Shown: piece after piece, positions 63,552-64,000 of the stretch | Position numbering within the stretch: position 1 is the first letter of the stretch | Layout of the letters: each line of letters opens with the position of its first letter | NCBI GenBank assembly: GCA_949878575.1 | Contig: CATLAX010000002.1 | Coordinates: forward strand, 191,378 to 255,377 | From: an uncultured Alphaproteobacteria bacterium | Lineage (GTDB): Bacteria > Pseudomonadota > Alphaproteobacteria > Rs-D84 | Direction: 5' to 3' | DNA: 64,000 nt | The notes under the pieces: generated by a model | The model's database searches: none | What the model was told of the DNA's origin: nothing | What the model saw: the letters and a program-made list of their open reading frames with translations, nothing else | Program-made: the position numbers and the translations under genes

Positions 63552-63962
63552 ATGAAAATAGGCGAAGTATCCAAAATAACAGGATTGTCTGAACACACGC
63601 TGCGCTTTTACGAAAAAGCGGGCTTGCTGCGCAATGTTGCAAAACGACGCGGCGGCGTGCGCGATTACGGGCCGGGTGATTTGGACGCGCTGGGGATAAT
63701 AGAATGCCTGAAAAAATCCGGGATGCCGTTGGCGGATATTAAACAATTTATGGAATGGTGCGCAATGGGCGACGAAACGATTGATCAGCGATACAACATG
63801 TTTCTGGAACGGCGCCGCGCCGCACGCGCCCGCATGGCCGAACTAACCAAAATGTTAAAGATAATAGAATTTAAAATAAACTATTACGACCGGGCGCGCC
63901 GCGCGGGAACACTGGCGATATACGCAAAGGAAAAGCCGAAAATGCCGGACTTCTTTAATTAG
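63552..63962 (+). CDS. MerR-family transcriptional regulator
   Basis: This 136-residue MerR protein has an N-terminal winged HTH (IGEVSKITGLSEHTLRFYEKAGLL), a wing (GVRDYGPGDLDAL), the Cys-containing IIECLKKSGMPLADIKQFMEWC and a coiled-coil dimer helix (about 85-118). It belongs to the AdhR/NmlR-like branch that senses electrophiles by a Cys, as I recall it. It diverges from the DUF362 gene across a 19-bp-spacer promoter and likely activates it. AAGAGG precedes the ATG. Confidence 0.88.
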   Translation: MKIGEVSKITGLSEHTLRFYEKAGLLRNVAKRRGGVRDYGPGDLDALGIIECLKKSGMPLADIKQFMEWCAMGDETIDQRYNMFLERRRAARARMAELTKMLKIIEFKINYYDRARRAGTLAIYAKEKPKMPDFFN

Positions 63963-64000
63963 CATGCGGTCCGATTTCTTACCTATGCATGCAGGTCGCT

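Noticed and set aside
1..64000. CRISPR array or complete insertion sequence
   Set aside because: No evenly spaced direct repeats were seen. No transposase ORF with terminal inverted repeats was seen either.

Overview
The window is about 64 kb of a compact Gram-negative chromosome. The gene content (zapA beside a DUF4164-like coiled-coil gene, lptE-holA, ihfA, an ornithine-lipid pair, many outer-membrane barrels, SodB) points to an alphaproteobacterium. An oxygen-sensitive class III ribonucleotide reductase, a lactate dehydrogenase, a bacterial 2[4Fe-4S] ferredoxin and single-chain GlyRS and archaeal/eukaryal-type ProRS suggest a low-oxygen, probably gut-dwelling lineage. That last placement is inference. 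No CRISPR array, rRNA operon or complete insertion sequence is visible.

Layout. 0-4.4 kb: two paralogous proteins with an NNNPGNI phage-like domain surround zapA, its partner and an acidic AT-hook-like protein. 4.4-9.3 kb: lptE-holA-map-radC (minus strand), then a Cys-rich anchored protein and a hypothetical protein. 9.4-14.5 kb: an acyl-CoA/ACP ligase diverges from the anaerobic RNR operon. In that operon NrdD stops before its glycyl-radical motif, and the motif is carried by a separate 62-residue ORF with its own strong ribosome-binding site, followed by nrdG. 14.5-24.4 kb: an isolated HTH protein, GlyRS, membrane proteins, a 22-residue leucine-rich-repeat protein, an alpha/beta hydrolase behind a MerR-type promoter, an HD protein, ferredoxin, a Bax-inhibitor-like protein, a cluster of tiny coiled-coil proteins (one apparently frameshifted), and lgt.

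24.4-35.8 kb is a foreign island at the 3' end of tRNA-Ser(TGA). It is bounded by a 14-bp perfect repeat inside a roughly 164-bp imperfect direct repeat. It carries a large serine recombinase with a DUF2924 partner, two HNH-type proteins, a terminase fragment, two PD-(D/E)XK-type proteins, and an AT-rich pair made of a membrane-inserted KAP-like P-loop NTPase and a DUF559/Vsr-like nuclease. That pair is a good candidate for an anti-phage module. Next to the island (35.8-38.3 kb) is a fusion of a phage MuF-like zinc motif with a GH24 lysozyme, followed by a small lipoprotein, a small secreted protein and two broken lysozyme fragments. This resembles a polymorphic-toxin locus with a graveyard.

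38.4-64 kb is core again: glycine-zipper and beta-barrel outer-membrane proteins, tRNA-Thr, trhP, cvpA, a membrane-anchored thioredoxin-fold protein, sodB, a spermidine-synthase-like membrane protein, ldh, the operon olsB-lipoprotein-lipoprotein-plsC-proS, mltB, hemW, an M13 peptidase, fabH-ihfA, tRNA-Arg, and a MerR regulator diverging from DUF362 and exported-flavodoxin genes. The promoter of those two genes and the promoter of the hydrolase 43 kb away share the same 19-bp-spacer MerR dyad, so all are probably one regulon.
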